Positions 35,769 through 44,813 of a DNA stretch of 64,000 nucleotides are shown here, piece by piece. Each line of letters begins with the position of its first letter. Within the stretch, counting starts at the first letter, position 1. The notes under the pieces were generated by a model, which worked only from the letters and a program-made list of their open reading frames with translations, did no database searches and was not told the DNA's origin. Where the stretch lies: the NCBI GenBank assembly GCA_046296435.1, contig JBKBLI010000007.1:12178-76177 (forward strand). Reading direction: 5' to 3'. The translations under genes and the position numbers were made by a program. The DNA is from M3007 sp046296435. GTDB lineage: Bacteria > Bacteroidota > Bacteroidia > Chitinophagales > Saprospiraceae.

Positions 35769-35787
35769 TTTTTTTCAAAACAAAAAA
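35769..35787. repeat. T7-C-A4-C-A6 imperfect palindrome
   Basis: T-tract/A-tract inverted repeat in the divergent gap. Confidence 0.5.
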
Positions 35788-35902
35788 TGACCCGGCGCTT
35801 GTAGGTCCAGCGGGGCCGAAGGGCGGCTTTTAGGGTAGCGGCGCCGCGTTTTGCTCAGCGCTGACGACAGCCTGGACGGACCCATGCCAGACGACGATCT
35901 TA

Positions 35903-35923
35903 TTTTTTTTTAAACGAAAAAAA
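35903..35923. repeat. T9-AAACG-A7 palindrome
   Basis: Second T-tract/A-tract inverted repeat of the same gap, 35 bp before the LuxE-like gene. Confidence 0.5.
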
Positions 35924-35957
35924 CGGCGGCTTGTTGTAAGGGCATTCATCCGATCCA

Positions 35958-36959
35958 ATGCGCATGCCTATTCGATCGACCGACCATCTCAAGCGCGCCT
36001 TGCAAACGCTTACTTCTGCGCAGTTCGAGGAATTGGCCCTCGATATCTTTCGGCTTCAGATCGAGAAGAATGTCCTCTATCGCCGCTTCGTCGGGTTGTT
36101 GGGCGTGCGTCCGGAGTCGGTGACCAAAGTAGAACAGGTCCCTTTTCTGCCTATTTCGTTTTTCAAAACGCATCAGGTCAGGACCGGCCAGTGGCGCGAG
36201 GAGGCCGTGTTCGAGAGCAGCGGGACCGGCGGGGGGCGGCCTTCGCGGCATTTTGTGCGCGATTTGCAAGCCTATTTGGACAATGCGTTGCGGGGGTTCG
36301 AGGCGGCCTTTGGTCCGGTCGATGGGTGGCGCATTCTGGCCCTGCTGCCCAACTATATCGAGCGCGGCGCTTCTTCGCTGGTGGCCATGGTCGATTACCT
36401 GATCCGCCGAAGCGGACATCCGGATAGCGGTTTTTTCCTGTACGATCACGCGGCTCTGGCGCGCGCTTTGGCCCGCCCCGCGCCCAAGACCCTGTTGTTG
36501 GGCGTGAGTTATGCGTTGCTGGACTTTGCAGAGTACTGGTCGGGCGGCCCCTTGCCTCCCGGGGTAGCGGTCATGGAGACGGGCGGCATGAAGGGGCGTC
36601 GTCGCGAAATGACCCGCCAGGAGCTGCACGACGCGCTGAAAAGCGCCTTTGGTCTGCCGCAGATCTATTCGGAGTACGGTATGACCGAGTTGTTTTCGCA
36701 GGCCTATTTGTGCGGGCCGGACATGCTGTTTGCGCCGGCGCCAACCCTCAGGGCCTACGCCGTTGAGATTCAGGATCCGCTTACGCCGGCGGGCGCGGGG
36801 CGCAATGGCGCCTTGTGTTTTGTAGATTTGGCCAACTGGCATTCGTGCGCATTCGTTGCGACGGAAGATGTGGGTCGGGTCTATGCCGACGGCCGCTTCA
36901 GCGTGATGGGGCGTTTGGATCACGCCGAAATTCGGGGCTGCAATCTGTTGTTGGAGTAG
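35958..36959 (+). CDS. LuxE/PaaK-like acyl-adenylating enzyme
   Basis: A 333-residue member of the acyl-protein synthetase LuxE group, related to phenylacetate-CoA ligases. Stretches seen are KVEQVPFLPISFFKTH, the phosphate-binding FESSGTGGGRPSRHF, QIYSEYGMTELFSQAY (the adenylation motif YGMTE) and VYADGRFSVMGRLDHAEIRG near the C-terminus. It probably activates a carboxylic acid with ATP and transfers it. The substrate is unknown, although in Bacteroidota such genes can lie near lipid or O-antigen genes. No LuxC/LuxD partner is present here. The start at 35958 gives MRMPIRSTDHL. Confidence 0.85.
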   Translation: MRMPIRSTDHLKRALQTLTSAQFEELALDIFRLQIEKNVLYRRFVGLLGVRPESVTKVEQVPFLPISFFKTHQVRTGQWREEAVFESSGTGGGRPSRHFVRDLQAYLDNALRGFEAAFGPVDGWRILALLPNYIERGASSLVAMVDYLIRRSGHPDSGFFLYDHAALARALARPAPKTLLLGVSYALLDFAEYWSGGPLPPGVAVMETGGMKGRRREMTRQELHDALKSAFGLPQIYSEYGMTELFSQAYLCGPDMLFAPAPTLRAYAVEIQDPLTPAGAGRNGALCFVDLANWHSCAFVATEDVGRVYADGRFSVMGRLDHAEIRGCNLLLE

Positions 36960-36979
36960 CGCGCAGACCGCTTTTTATG

Positions 36980-36995
36980 TTTTTCTGAAAAAAAA
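36980..36995. repeat. T5-CTG-A8 palindrome
   Basis: T-tract/A-tract inverted repeat 20 bp after the LuxE-like gene. Confidence 0.5.
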
Positions 36996-37064
36996 GTCCC
37001 GCCCGACGGCGGAAGCGCTTTTGCGCGATCCTTGTCGCCTCTTTATCGCCGCGTTTGCCGCATA

Positions 37065-37097
37065 TTTGGCGGCTTCGCGGAAATCACGCTATCTTTG
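37065..37097 (+). promoter_or_regulatory. Promoter TTTG-N21-TATCTTTG of the surA-bamA operon
   Basis: TTTG at 37065-37068 and TATCTTTG at 37090-37097, with the same 21-bp spacing as the promoters at 7819 and 45102. The ATG is at 37124. Confidence 0.75.
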
Positions 37098-37123
37098 CGC
37101 CTCTTTTTCAGCAAAAGACTTTT

Positions 37124-38074
37124 ATGTCTCGTTTTTTTCATTTGGTAATGGCGCTTTGCTGGGCGGGACTGGCGGGTTGTTCTTCATCCAAAGACGAAGC
37201 GGCGACCGACGACCGTCTGTTGGCCAAAGTCTATAACAAAAGCCTGTATTTCAGCGAGATAGCCGACATGATTCCGCCGTCGGTGAGTCCGGACGACAGC
37301 GCCATTGTGGTCAGCGCATACATTCAGCGTTGGGTGTANNNNNNNNNNNNNNNNNNNNNNNNNNNNNNNNNNNNNNNNNNNNNNNNNNNNNNNNNNNNNN
37401 NNNNNNNNNNNNNNNNNNNNNNNNNNNNNNNNNNNNNNGACCAATTGTTGATGTACGAAGCCGAGCGCAACATACCCAAAGACCTCAATATTGATAAGCT
37501 GGTACGCGATTATCGGGCCAGCCTGGTGCGCTTCAATTTTGAACAGCAAATCATCAGCGAGAAATTGGATAGTTTGGTACAGGAGCCTGAGATTCGCGAT
37601 TTTTACGAAAAAAATATTGAGCAGTTTCAGTTGGAGAGTACGATCCTGAAGTGCCTTTTCCTGAAGTTGCCGCTCAACGCTCCGCAGGCGGAGATGAATA
37701 GGTATTGGTACGGTAAATCGCCCTCAGATTTTGCCAGGCTGAAGGATTTTGCGCAAAAATGGGCTGTCGTGTCGATGCTCGACAAGGAAAAATGGTATAA
37801 ATTGGAAGAACTCGCCGCGTTATTGCCCAAAGGGACGTTAACGCCGGAGAATGTGCAGTCGCGCAAGGAAGGCTCGCTCAGCGACGGAGGTTATCGCTAT
37901 TATTACAGGCTTTTGGAGACGGCGCAGGGGAAATCGCCCGCCCCGTACGATTACGCCCGCGAGCAAGCGATGACCATCATCTTGCACCAACGCAAACAAC
38001 AACTGATCGAAATGTGGAAAAAAAACCTCTATGAAAAAGAACTCAGACGCAACAACGTTATCCTATACCAGTAA
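37124..38074 (+). CDS. PpiC/SurA-like periplasmic chaperone lipoprotein
   Basis: Predicted lipoprotein (lipobox LAGC before SSSKDEAAT) of 316 codons, about 283 without the N surplus. After VYNKSLYFSEIADMIP the helical N-domain resembles SurA-type chaperones (YIQRWV/DQLLMYEAERNIPKDL). There is no clear parvulin active site in the remaining part, so it is likely a chaperone without isomerase activity. A 100-N run sits inside the N-domain. It is the first gene of an operon with surA and bamA, which points to outer-membrane-protein folding. The start is fixed by a promoter 27 bp upstream. Confidence 0.78.
   Translation: MSRFFHLVMALCWAGLAGCSSSKDEAATDDRLLAKVYNKSLYFSEIADMIPPSVSPDDSAIVVSAYIQRWVXXXXXXXXXXXXXXXXXXXXXXXXXXXXXXXXXXDQLLMYEAERNIPKDLNIDKLVRDYRASLVRFNFEQQIISEKLDSLVQEPEIRDFYEKNIEQFQLESTILKCLFLKLPLNAPQAEMNRYWYGKSPSDFARLKDFAQKWAVVSMLDKEKWYKLEELAALLPKGTLTPENVQSRKEGSLSDGGYRYYYRLLETAQGKSPAPYDYAREQAMTIILHQRKQQLIEMWKKNLYEKELRRNNVILYQ
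37339..37438. other. Run of 100 N inside the PpiC-like gene
   Basis: One missing base completes the codon TAN and gives RWVY joined to DQLLMY in frame; the remaining 99 nt are surplus. Confidence 0.95.
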
Positions 38075-38102
38075 GTTGGCGTACATTTTCAACCGTATTC
38101 GC

Positions 38103-39521
38103 ATGTGTGTTTCGTTTTTTGGCGGCGCTTGGCGCTTAGCCGCATCTGTCTTGCCTGTGTTCTTGGCACTCATGGCTTCCGGCGCCTTGCTGCAAGCGCA
38201 GGCCGACAAGCGGGTGGTGGACAAAGTCGTGGCCATCGTTGGCGGCGAAATTGTGCAGCTCAGCGACGTGATGGAGCAAGTATCATACGCCCGCCAGCAG
38301 CAGCCCAATCTCCCGCCGGATTATGATTGCTTTGCGCTGCAAAATATCATCGTGCAAAAAGTGCTGGTGCACCGCGCCAAACTGGACTCCATCGCGGTGA
38401 AGGACGAGGAGGTAGAGTTGCAACTCGACGCGCGCATAGATCGGCTCATGCTCTACTTCAATCAGGATCCGAAAGCCATCGAGGCGCACTATGGGCAATC
38501 GATCGAGCAACTCAAAGACCAGACCCGCAACGAACTGCGCAATCAGTTGCTGGCCGAACGCATCCGAAACAAGGTGACGGAGAAGGCCACCATTACTCCC
38601 AGCGAGGTACAACAATTTTTCAACCAGATCCCCAAGGATTCGCTGCCCTTTTTTGGCTCGGAGGTTGAGATCCGCGAATTGGTTCTGAAGCCTGCGGTCA
38701 GCGAGGCCGAGCGCGCCAAGGCCAAAGCCACCCTGGAGGAACTGCGACAGCGCATTGTGGACGACGGCGAGGATTTCGCCAATTTGGCCCGCAAGTACAG
38801 CGACGATCCGGGCAGCGGTTCGGCAGGCGGCGACCTCGGCTGGCAAAAGCGCGGCGCGTTTGTGCCGGAGTTCGAGGCCATGGCATATAAGTTGGAGAAG
38901 AACCAAATCAGTCCGGTGTTCGAAACCGAATTCGGTTTCCACATCGTGCAGTTGCTTGAGCGGCGCGGCAACTTGCTCAAATCCCGTCATATCCTGATCA
39001 AGCCCGAACTTACAGACAGAGATTTGGAGCGGACTCAAGCGGCGCTTGATTCGATTCGACAGTTGATCGTGTCGGGCAAAATTGCCTTTACCGAGGCGGT
39101 CAAGCGATTCGGCTACAAAAAGGTGCAGAGCTACAACAACGACGGGCGCGTGGCCAATCCGCGCTCGGGCAATACGTTTTTTGAAGTGGCTGATCTGGAT
39201 ACGGAGATCTTTTTTGCCATTGACGACCTTGAGCCTGGCGATATTTCGGCGTCGTTTGGATATCGCGAGGCCGACGGCTCGAAGATGTTTCGCATTGTCG
39301 AACTGGTCAGTCGCAGCAAGCCGCACAAGGCCAACCTGCAACAAGACTACAGCAAAATCCAGGATGCGGCTCTGGAACAAAAAAAGGCGGAATTTTTGGA
39401 GTCCTGGATAGAAGAGACGCTGGCTGATACGTATCTGTGGGTAGATCCGCACTTCGGCGCATGCCCCAATATTCTTGAGATGGTCAAACTCTCCAGCGCC
39501 AGCCAAGCCAAATCAAACTGA
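38103..39521 (+). CDS. surA: Periplasmic peptidyl-prolyl isomerase/chaperone SurA
   Basis: Periplasmic chaperone for outer-membrane proteins. The 472-residue protein from the ATG at 38103 has a signal peptide ending LLQAQA, the SurA N-domain (KVVAIVGGEIVQLSDVMEQV), and a parvulin domain (REL...RIVDDGEDFANLARKYSDDPGSGSAGGDLGW, then FGFHIVQLLERRG). A second degenerate parvulin-like part begins SRHILIKPELTD. An in-frame ATG at 38031 would overlap the preceding gene by 44 bp and is less likely. bamA follows in the same operon, so both act in outer-membrane assembly. Confidence 0.93.
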   Translation: MCVSFFGGAWRLAASVLPVFLALMASGALLQAQADKRVVDKVVAIVGGEIVQLSDVMEQVSYARQQQPNLPPDYDCFALQNIIVQKVLVHRAKLDSIAVKDEEVELQLDARIDRLMLYFNQDPKAIEAHYGQSIEQLKDQTRNELRNQLLAERIRNKVTEKATITPSEVQQFFNQIPKDSLPFFGSEVEIRELVLKPAVSEAERAKAKATLEELRQRIVDDGEDFANLARKYSDDPGSGSAGGDLGWQKRGAFVPEFEAMAYKLEKNQISPVFETEFGFHIVQLLERRGNLLKSRHILIKPELTDRDLERTQAALDSIRQLIVSGKIAFTEAVKRFGYKKVQSYNNDGRVANPRSGNTFFEVADLDTEIFFAIDDLEPGDISASFGYREADGSKMFRIVELVSRSKPHKANLQQDYSKIQDAALEQKKAEFLESWIEETLADTYLWVDPHFGACPNILEMVKLSSASQAKSN

Positions 39522-39565
39522 TGTCGCGCCTAAAACCTTTTTTTCTGCATCACCTTTCACATACC

Positions 39566-42196
39566 ATGAAAATCCGCATATTGTCGCTTTGCTTGCTTTG
39601 CCTCGGCCGCCTTGCTCATGCTCAGACCCCAGACTCCCTCCCTCCGCTCCTGAGCTACGAATCGCCCCGCGAGTACGAGATCGGCGGCGTGCGCGTCACC
39701 GGCGCTCAGTATGCCGACGCGAATGCCCTGATCACCTTGTCGGGTCTCAGGGTAGGCGAAAAGATTCGCCTGCCGGGCATACAGAGCGCCAAAGCGGTTC
39801 AGAAACTTTGGGATCTGAAATTGTTTACGGACGTACAGGTGTTGCTCGAGCGCACGCAGGGCGATATCGCTTTCCTGGAGATCGTCGTGCAGGAGATGCC
39901 GCGCTATTCTCGCCACTCGTTCAAGGGCGTCANNNNNNNNNNNNNNNNNNNNNNNNNNNNNNNNNNNNNNNNNNNNNNNNNNNNNNNNNNNNNNNNNNNN
40001 NNNNNNNNNNNNNNNNNNNNNNNNNNNNNNAAGAAGAGCAAACACGACGATCTCAACGGGATCATCAACAAGTACCTGCAAAAAGGCGCTATCCTCACCG
40101 ACAACGCCAAAGCCACGCTCATCTCCGCGCTGCGCGCGCACTATGCCGGCAAAGGCTACCTCGACGCCCGCATTGCCATCAACGCATCGACCGACGAACG
40201 CAGCCCCAATTCCCAAAAATTGGAGTTTGTCATCGATCCGGGCAATCGCGTCAAGATCAGCAGCATCGCCTTTACGGGCAACAATCAGGTGAAGGCCCGC
40301 ACGCTGCGCAAAAAAATGAAAGAAACGGCCCAGACGAGTCGGATCTTCAAAAAATCAAAATTCGTCCGGCAAGACTATCAAGAGGACAAGCGCCTGATCG
40401 AGGCCTACTACAATACGCTGGGCTTCCGCGACGCGCGCGTCGTGAACGATAGCGTGTGGCGCAACGCCAAGGGCCGCCTGATGGTGCGAATTGATCTGGA
40501 CGAGGGCCGCCGTTACTATTTCCGAAACATTTCGTGGAAAGGTAACACCCTCTACGAAACCCGATACCTGGACCAGGTGCTGGGTATCGATAAGGGCGAC
40601 GTCTATAACGAGGAACTGCTCAACAAGCGCTTGCAGTTCAGTCAGGACGGGCGCGACATCTCCTCGCTCTATCTCGACAACGGGTATCTCTTCTTCCGCG
40701 TCGATCCGATCGAAACTGCCGTTGACGGCGACTCGATCGATCTGGAATTGCGCATCTTCGAAGGCCCGCAGGCCACCATCGACCGCGTGGTGATCCGCGG
40801 CAACGACCGTACGCATGAGCACGTTATCCGCCGCGAACTTTTTACCAATCCGGGCGATAAGTTCAGCCGCGCCGACATCATCCGCTCTCAGCGCAACATT
40901 GTCAACCTCGGCTATTTCAATCCCGAATCTTTGGGCATCAATACGCCGGTCAACCCCGATCGCGGCACGGTCGATATCGAGTACACCGTAGAGGAGAAAC
41001 CCTCCGACCAACTCGAACTCTCGGCTGGCTATCAGCCTTCTACCGCCTTCATCCGCGGGGGCATTATCGGCACGCTCGGCGTGACGTTCAACAACTTCAG
41101 CGTGCGCAATCTCAAAGACAAAAGCGCCTGGAACCCCCTGCCGCAAGGCGACGGCCAGCGCTTCAGCGTACGCGGCCAAACCGCCGGCGACCGCTTCCAG
41201 TCCTACAACGCTACCTTCACCGAACCCTGGCTCGGCGGCAAAAAGCCGAACTCGCTCACCGTCGGCGGCTTTTTCAACCGCTTCTCGCAGGGATTCTTCG
41301 GCTCCGACAACTTCCAGCGGCTCGATATCATTCAGGGATCCGTAGGCTTTGGCACCCGCCTCAAATTTCCGGACGATAACTTCATCTTCCGGGCAGACCT
41401 CGATATCCAAACGCTCAGGCTGAACCGCTGGCCAGGCTTCCGCGACGACTTGGGCCGCCTGATCAACGAAGGCTCCTACAACAACTTCAACCTCGGCCTC
41501 ACCTTCGCACGCAACAGCATCAACGACCCCATATACCCGCGCAACGGCTCGCTGATCTCCATGAAGGTGGACTTCACGCCTCCCTATTCGTGGTTCCGAA
41601 GCCAGACATTCTACGATACGTCCAACGTGCGCCAATTGTACCGCGACGTGGAATATGTCAAATGGCGCTTCGACGCTCAGTGGTTCACCACGCTCACAGG
41701 CAAATTGGTATTGCACACCAACTTCAAGCTCGGCCTGCTTGGCCGCTGGTCGCGCAAGACGCCCCTCACGCCTTTCGAACGCTTCGACCTAGGCGGCTCG
41801 GGCCTCAACAACCAAAACTTCGGCCTCAACGGCCGTACCATCGTCAGCCAACGCGGATACGATGAGGCGACGTACTCCAGCCGCTTCCCCGGCGGAGCGG
41901 GCGTGTTCCAAAAGGCGACTGTGGAGGTGCGCTACCCCATTTCGCTCAACCCGCAGAGTACGATCTATCTGCTTGCCTTCGCGCAGGGCGGTAACGCCTG
42001 GCTCAATGCGCGGGACTACAATCCCTTCCAGATGCGCCGCTCTGTGGGCATAGGCGCGCGGGTATTCCTGCCGATGTTTGGCACCTTGGGCTTCGACTTC
42101 GGCATCGGCTTTGACAAGCCTGAACTCCATGGCCGCACCCGCCGCCTGCGCGATTATTCGACGACCAACATCGTACTTGGCTTCGAACCCGATTAA
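39566..42196 (+). CDS. bamA: Outer membrane protein assembly factor BamA (Omp85)
   Basis: Central pore of the BAM complex that inserts beta-barrel proteins into the outer membrane. From the ATG at 39566 it has a signal peptide (GRLAHAQ), five POTRA domains (YEIGGVRVTGAQYADANAL; KISSIAFTGNNQVKARTLRKKM; YFRNISWKGNTLY; IDRVVIRGNDRTHEHVIRREL) and a C-terminal 16-strand barrel. The barrel carries GSLISMKVDFTPP and ends FGIGFDKPELHG ... NIVLGFEPD. It is 876 codons as written and about 843 without a 98-N run between POTRA 1 and 2. An ATG at 39521 overlapping the surA stop is an alternative start. Confidence 0.95.
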   Translation: MKIRILSLCLLCLGRLAHAQTPDSLPPLLSYESPREYEIGGVRVTGAQYADANALITLSGLRVGEKIRLPGIQSAKAVQKLWDLKLFTDVQVLLERTQGDIAFLEIVVQEMPRYSRHSFKGVXXXXXXXXXXXXXXXXXXXXXXXXXXXXXXXXXKKSKHDDLNGIINKYLQKGAILTDNAKATLISALRAHYAGKGYLDARIAINASTDERSPNSQKLEFVIDPGNRVKISSIAFTGNNQVKARTLRKKMKETAQTSRIFKKSKFVRQDYQEDKRLIEAYYNTLGFRDARVVNDSVWRNAKGRLMVRIDLDEGRRYYFRNISWKGNTLYETRYLDQVLGIDKGDVYNEELLNKRLQFSQDGRDISSLYLDNGYLFFRVDPIETAVDGDSIDLELRIFEGPQATIDRVVIRGNDRTHEHVIRRELFTNPGDKFSRADIIRSQRNIVNLGYFNPESLGINTPVNPDRGTVDIEYTVEEKPSDQLELSAGYQPSTAFIRGGIIGTLGVTFNNFSVRNLKDKSAWNPLPQGDGQRFSVRGQTAGDRFQSYNATFTEPWLGGKKPNSLTVGGFFNRFSQGFFGSDNFQRLDIIQGSVGFGTRLKFPDDNFIFRADLDIQTLRLNRWPGFRDDLGRLINEGSYNNFNLGLTFARNSINDPIYPRNGSLISMKVDFTPPYSWFRSQTFYDTSNVRQLYRDVEYVKWRFDAQWFTTLTGKLVLHTNFKLGLLGRWSRKTPLTPFERFDLGGSGLNNQNFGLNGRTIVSQRGYDEATYSSRFPGGAGVFQKATVEVRYPISLNPQSTIYLLAFAQGGNAWLNARDYNPFQMRRSVGIGARVFLPMFGTLGFDFGIGFDKPELHGRTRRLRDYSTTNIVLGFEPD
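39933..40030. other. Run of 98 N inside bamA
   Basis: GGC GTC followed directly by AAG AAG restores the usual POTRA sequence GVKKS. The visible A before the run is shared, leaving a 99-nt surplus. Confidence 0.95.
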
Positions 42197-42250
42197 AGGC
42201 TACCGACAAGGCCCATCGACGACATAGTCGATCAGCGCTGACAGTTGATC

Positions 42251-42268
42251 TTTTTTTTATGAAAAAAA
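42251..42268. repeat. T8-ATG-A7 palindrome
   Basis: T-tract/A-tract inverted repeat in the 374-bp gap after bamA. Confidence 0.6.
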
Positions 42269-42391
42269 GGTGCGAGACAGGCGGGCGACTACAAACGGGG
42301 GCGGGCATAACGCCCTCTTCGCCACGCCGGGTGCAGTGGGTCTCAGATAAATCCTCAGGGCCGATGCCGCTTTACGCCGTGCGCGGATTTG

Positions 42392-42434
42392 GCCATTGCC
42401 CGTTTTTTTTCGAAAGAAAAGGGCGGGCAATGGC
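42392..42434. repeat. Inverted repeat GCCATTGCCCG/CGGGCAATGGC enclosing a T8-CG-A-tract palindrome
   Basis: Perfect 11-bp arms (42392-42402 and 42424-42434) flank TTTTTTTTCG AAAGAAAA. The whole can fold into one long hairpin. No open frame crosses it convincingly. Confidence 0.65.
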
Positions 42435-42473
42435 GGCGTTGCGCGCCGCAGGCTTCTTGCGCGCCGCATCCGC

Positions 42474-42488
42474 TTTTTTTCAAAAAAA
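42474..42488. repeat. T7-C-A7 palindrome
   Basis: Third T-tract/A-tract inverted repeat of the gap, 16 bp before the promoter box at 42504. Confidence 0.6.
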
Positions 42489-42503
42489 TTAGCTCCTGCG
42501 CCT

Positions 42504-42511
42504 TACTTTTG
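42504..42511 (+). promoter_or_regulatory. -7 box TACTTTTG of the T9SS cargo gene
   Basis: Matches TANNTTTG, 59 bp before the ATG at 42571. Confidence 0.55.
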
Positions 42512-42570
42512 TGTCTGAGACGTCCATAAAGGGGCGTGGTTCTTCTCGTTTTCTCAAAATCTTTACAATT

Positions 42571-44457
42571 ATGTATTCAAAAGTTATTCTGACATGGATA
42601 TTGGGCGTTATCGCGCTCCCTGTTTTTTCGCAGGAGAAAATACTAAATTTCAGGCCGGCGGATGGCGTCGAGTTTGTAGAGAATGCAGGCGAGGCATCGC
42701 CCCTGATCGAGGCGCCGGTTGCGGGAGAGGCCGGCATCTTCGACCAGTCGGACAAGTGGTCTGTATCGCTAAGGCCCATCACGAGCCGCAAGCATACCGA
42801 CGCCGATTTGGCTCAGATCAAAGCCGAAAAAAAAGCGTTGAAAGAAGCGTCATACTTGCCTGGAAAAGAAGAGGATGCGCCCGAGACGTCCGTAACGCCC
42901 CAGTTGGGCGTCAACTTCGAGGCCAACTGGTCGCTGTTTGGCTCGCCGCCCGACAATACGATGGCGATCTCCAACGGTGGGTTCATTGTGACGGCCAACA
43001 ACGACGGAATTGAATACTATACGGCCAGCGGGCAGTTTTTGAAATTCGATTTCTGGTCGGATTTTTTCAATGACAACTCGCTCACCTCGATCATCTACGA
43101 TCCCCGCGTGATCTACGATCCGGTGGCCGACCGCTTTGTGATGACGGTGCTGCACGGCAGCACTTCGCAGACCTCAATTGTGCTTTTGTGCTTCTCGAAG
43201 AGCAACAATCCTCAGAGCGGTTGGTGGGTGTACAAACTCAACGGCAATCCGCTCAACGCGGGCAACTGGTTTGACTATCCTGCGCTGGGCTTCTCCAACA
43301 ACGAGGTCTATATCACCGGCAACCTGTTCAACGACAACAATCAGTTTGTACAAGCGGCGATCTATCAGATCTCCAAAGCGGCGGGATACGCAGGGCAAAA
43401 CGTCAGCTTGAAGCTCTGGTCTAATCTCGACGCTACGCCTTTCGCCGCCTTTTCGTTGGTCCCTACGCCTCGGGGGCATCAGGGTAGCTTCGGCCCGGGT
43501 ATGTACTTCGTGAGCAATCGGGCGGGGGGCGACAGCCGCGTCAGACTCTGGGACTTAACCGACGACCTGACCGGCAATCCGCAGATCACAGTGGCCAACA
43601 TCAACGTAAATCCTTACTCGCCTGCCGCCGACGCGCAGCAACTCGGATCCAACAAGTCTTTGGACAACGGCGATTGCCGCATACAGAACGCTTTTTTTCA
43701 CAACGGGATCATTCATTTTGTGCACAATACCGATGTGGGCCAAGGCTGGAGCGGCATCAGTTACAACCGCCTGACCGTGAGTACGCAAAGCATACAGACA
43801 GCTTTATTTGGGGCGCCGGGCAATTCTGACTTGGCTTATCCGGTCGCAGCGCCTTTCTCAACTTCCGCCACCGACCGCTCAGTGATGATTGCCTTTTTGC
43901 GCACCTCAAGCGCGATCTATCCGGAGGTGCGGGTGGTCCATTGCGATCAGAATATGAATTGGTCAAACTCAACCCTGATCAAACAAGGCGAAACCTTTGT
44001 GAACATGCTCAGCGGCACGGAGCGCTGGGGCGACTATACGGGCATTGCCCGGCGCCATAACAGCCCTACGCCGCGCGTGTGGGCTGCGGGCAGCTACGGC
44101 GGCGATATCCCCTCGCAAAGCGCCTTCAACCGCTACATAACCTGGGTGGCCGAGATCTTCGCCGGTGCATCGGCGGCCGATGCGCCGGAGGCGGCAATAC
44201 CGGTATTTCAGGTGGCCCCCAATCCGGTCTATGACCTGGCTCAGGTGCGCTTCGAGGTCGAAAGGCGCGAGGAGGTCAGCGTCGAACTCTACGACGCCGG
44301 CGGGCGCCTCGTGCGGCTGTTGTATCGCGACACGCCTAAGGCGGGCCTCAACGAGTTGCGCTTCAATAAAGGGGCCTTGCGGCCCGGGACCTACTTCCTG
44401 ATTATCAAAACGGCAAACAATACGATCAGACATGAAAAAATGGTTATTCTGGATTAG
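42571..44457 (+). CDS. Secreted protein with T9SS sorting domain
   Basis: A 628-residue exported protein. The signal peptide ends VIALPVFSQ. The central part (about 120-540) has blade-like repeats with many Asn/Gly turns (NWFDYPALGFSNNEVYITGN, GYAGQNVSLKLW), probably a beta-propeller. The C-terminus is a type A T9SS sorting domain: VFQVAPNPVYDLAQVRFEV, then SVELYDAGGRLVR and GTYFLIIKT. T9SS would export it to the surface or medium. It has no recognisable catalytic residues. It has its own promoter box and is followed with a 26-bp overlap by the small lipoprotein gene. Confidence 0.85.
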   Translation: MYSKVILTWILGVIALPVFSQEKILNFRPADGVEFVENAGEASPLIEAPVAGEAGIFDQSDKWSVSLRPITSRKHTDADLAQIKAEKKALKEASYLPGKEEDAPETSVTPQLGVNFEANWSLFGSPPDNTMAISNGGFIVTANNDGIEYYTASGQFLKFDFWSDFFNDNSLTSIIYDPRVIYDPVADRFVMTVLHGSTSQTSIVLLCFSKSNNPQSGWWVYKLNGNPLNAGNWFDYPALGFSNNEVYITGNLFNDNNQFVQAAIYQISKAAGYAGQNVSLKLWSNLDATPFAAFSLVPTPRGHQGSFGPGMYFVSNRAGGDSRVRLWDLTDDLTGNPQITVANINVNPYSPAADAQQLGSNKSLDNGDCRIQNAFFHNGIIHFVHNTDVGQGWSGISYNRLTVSTQSIQTALFGAPGNSDLAYPVAAPFSTSATDRSVMIAFLRTSSAIYPEVRVVHCDQNMNWSNSTLIKQGETFVNMLSGTERWGDYTGIARRHNSPTPRVWAAGSYGGDIPSQSAFNRYITWVAEIFAGASAADAPEAAIPVFQVAPNPVYDLAQVRFEVERREEVSVELYDAGGRLVRLLYRDTPKAGLNELRFNKGALRPGTYFLIIKTANNTIRHEKMVILD

Positions 44458-44809
44458 CCTGCCCTTGTTGTGGGGCCTTAACTTGNNNNNNNNNNNNNNN
44501 NNNNNNNNNNNNNNNNNNNNNNNNNNNNNNNNNNNNNNNNNNNNNNNNNNNNNNNNNNNNNNNNNNNNNNNNNNNNNNNNNNNNGCTGCCTGCCACAAAA
44601 ACCGCGCAGGTAAAGACCAAACCCCAAAAAGCCCAGATGTGCGCGAGGGCATGAGCGAGGCGCGGGAAGCGGGCGAAGGCGCCGATACGCTGTCAAAGGA
44701 TGCCTTGTACCGCGAGAAAAACAATACGCCGGTGAAGGAGTCGCCCAAGCACGACGCTCCCGAACAAAAGGAGATAGACGAACAAAAGAAACAAAAGCGC
44801 AAACAATGA
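44432..44809 (+). CDS. Small charged lipoprotein
   Basis: 125 codons as written, 92 without the N surplus. It begins MKKWLFWISLPLLWGLNL; joined over the N run this continues AACHKN, giving the lipobox LAAC. The mature part is hydrophilic and rich in Lys, Glu and Asp (APEQKEIDEQKKQKRKQ), probably unstructured. The ATG overlaps the end of the T9SS cargo gene by 26 bp, so it is translated from the same message. Function unknown. A hairpin lies 5 bp after the stop. Confidence 0.65.
   Translation: MKKWLFWISLPLLWGLNLXXXXXXXXXXXXXXXXXXXXXXXXXXXXXXXXXAACHKNRAGKDQTPKSPDVREGMSEAREAGEGADTLSKDALYREKNNTPVKESPKHDAPEQKEIDEQKKQKRKQ
44486..44584. other. Run of 99 N inside the small lipoprotein gene
   Basis: Removal joins GLNL to AACHKN in frame and restores a lipobox. 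Confidence 0.95.
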
Positions 44810-44813
44810 CGAA

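Noticed and set aside
38283..41716. Long open frames opposite surA and bamA on the minus strand (38283-39506 and 40355-41716)
   Set aside because: They are complementary shadows of strongly conserved genes. Their translations have no domain, signal peptide or start context.
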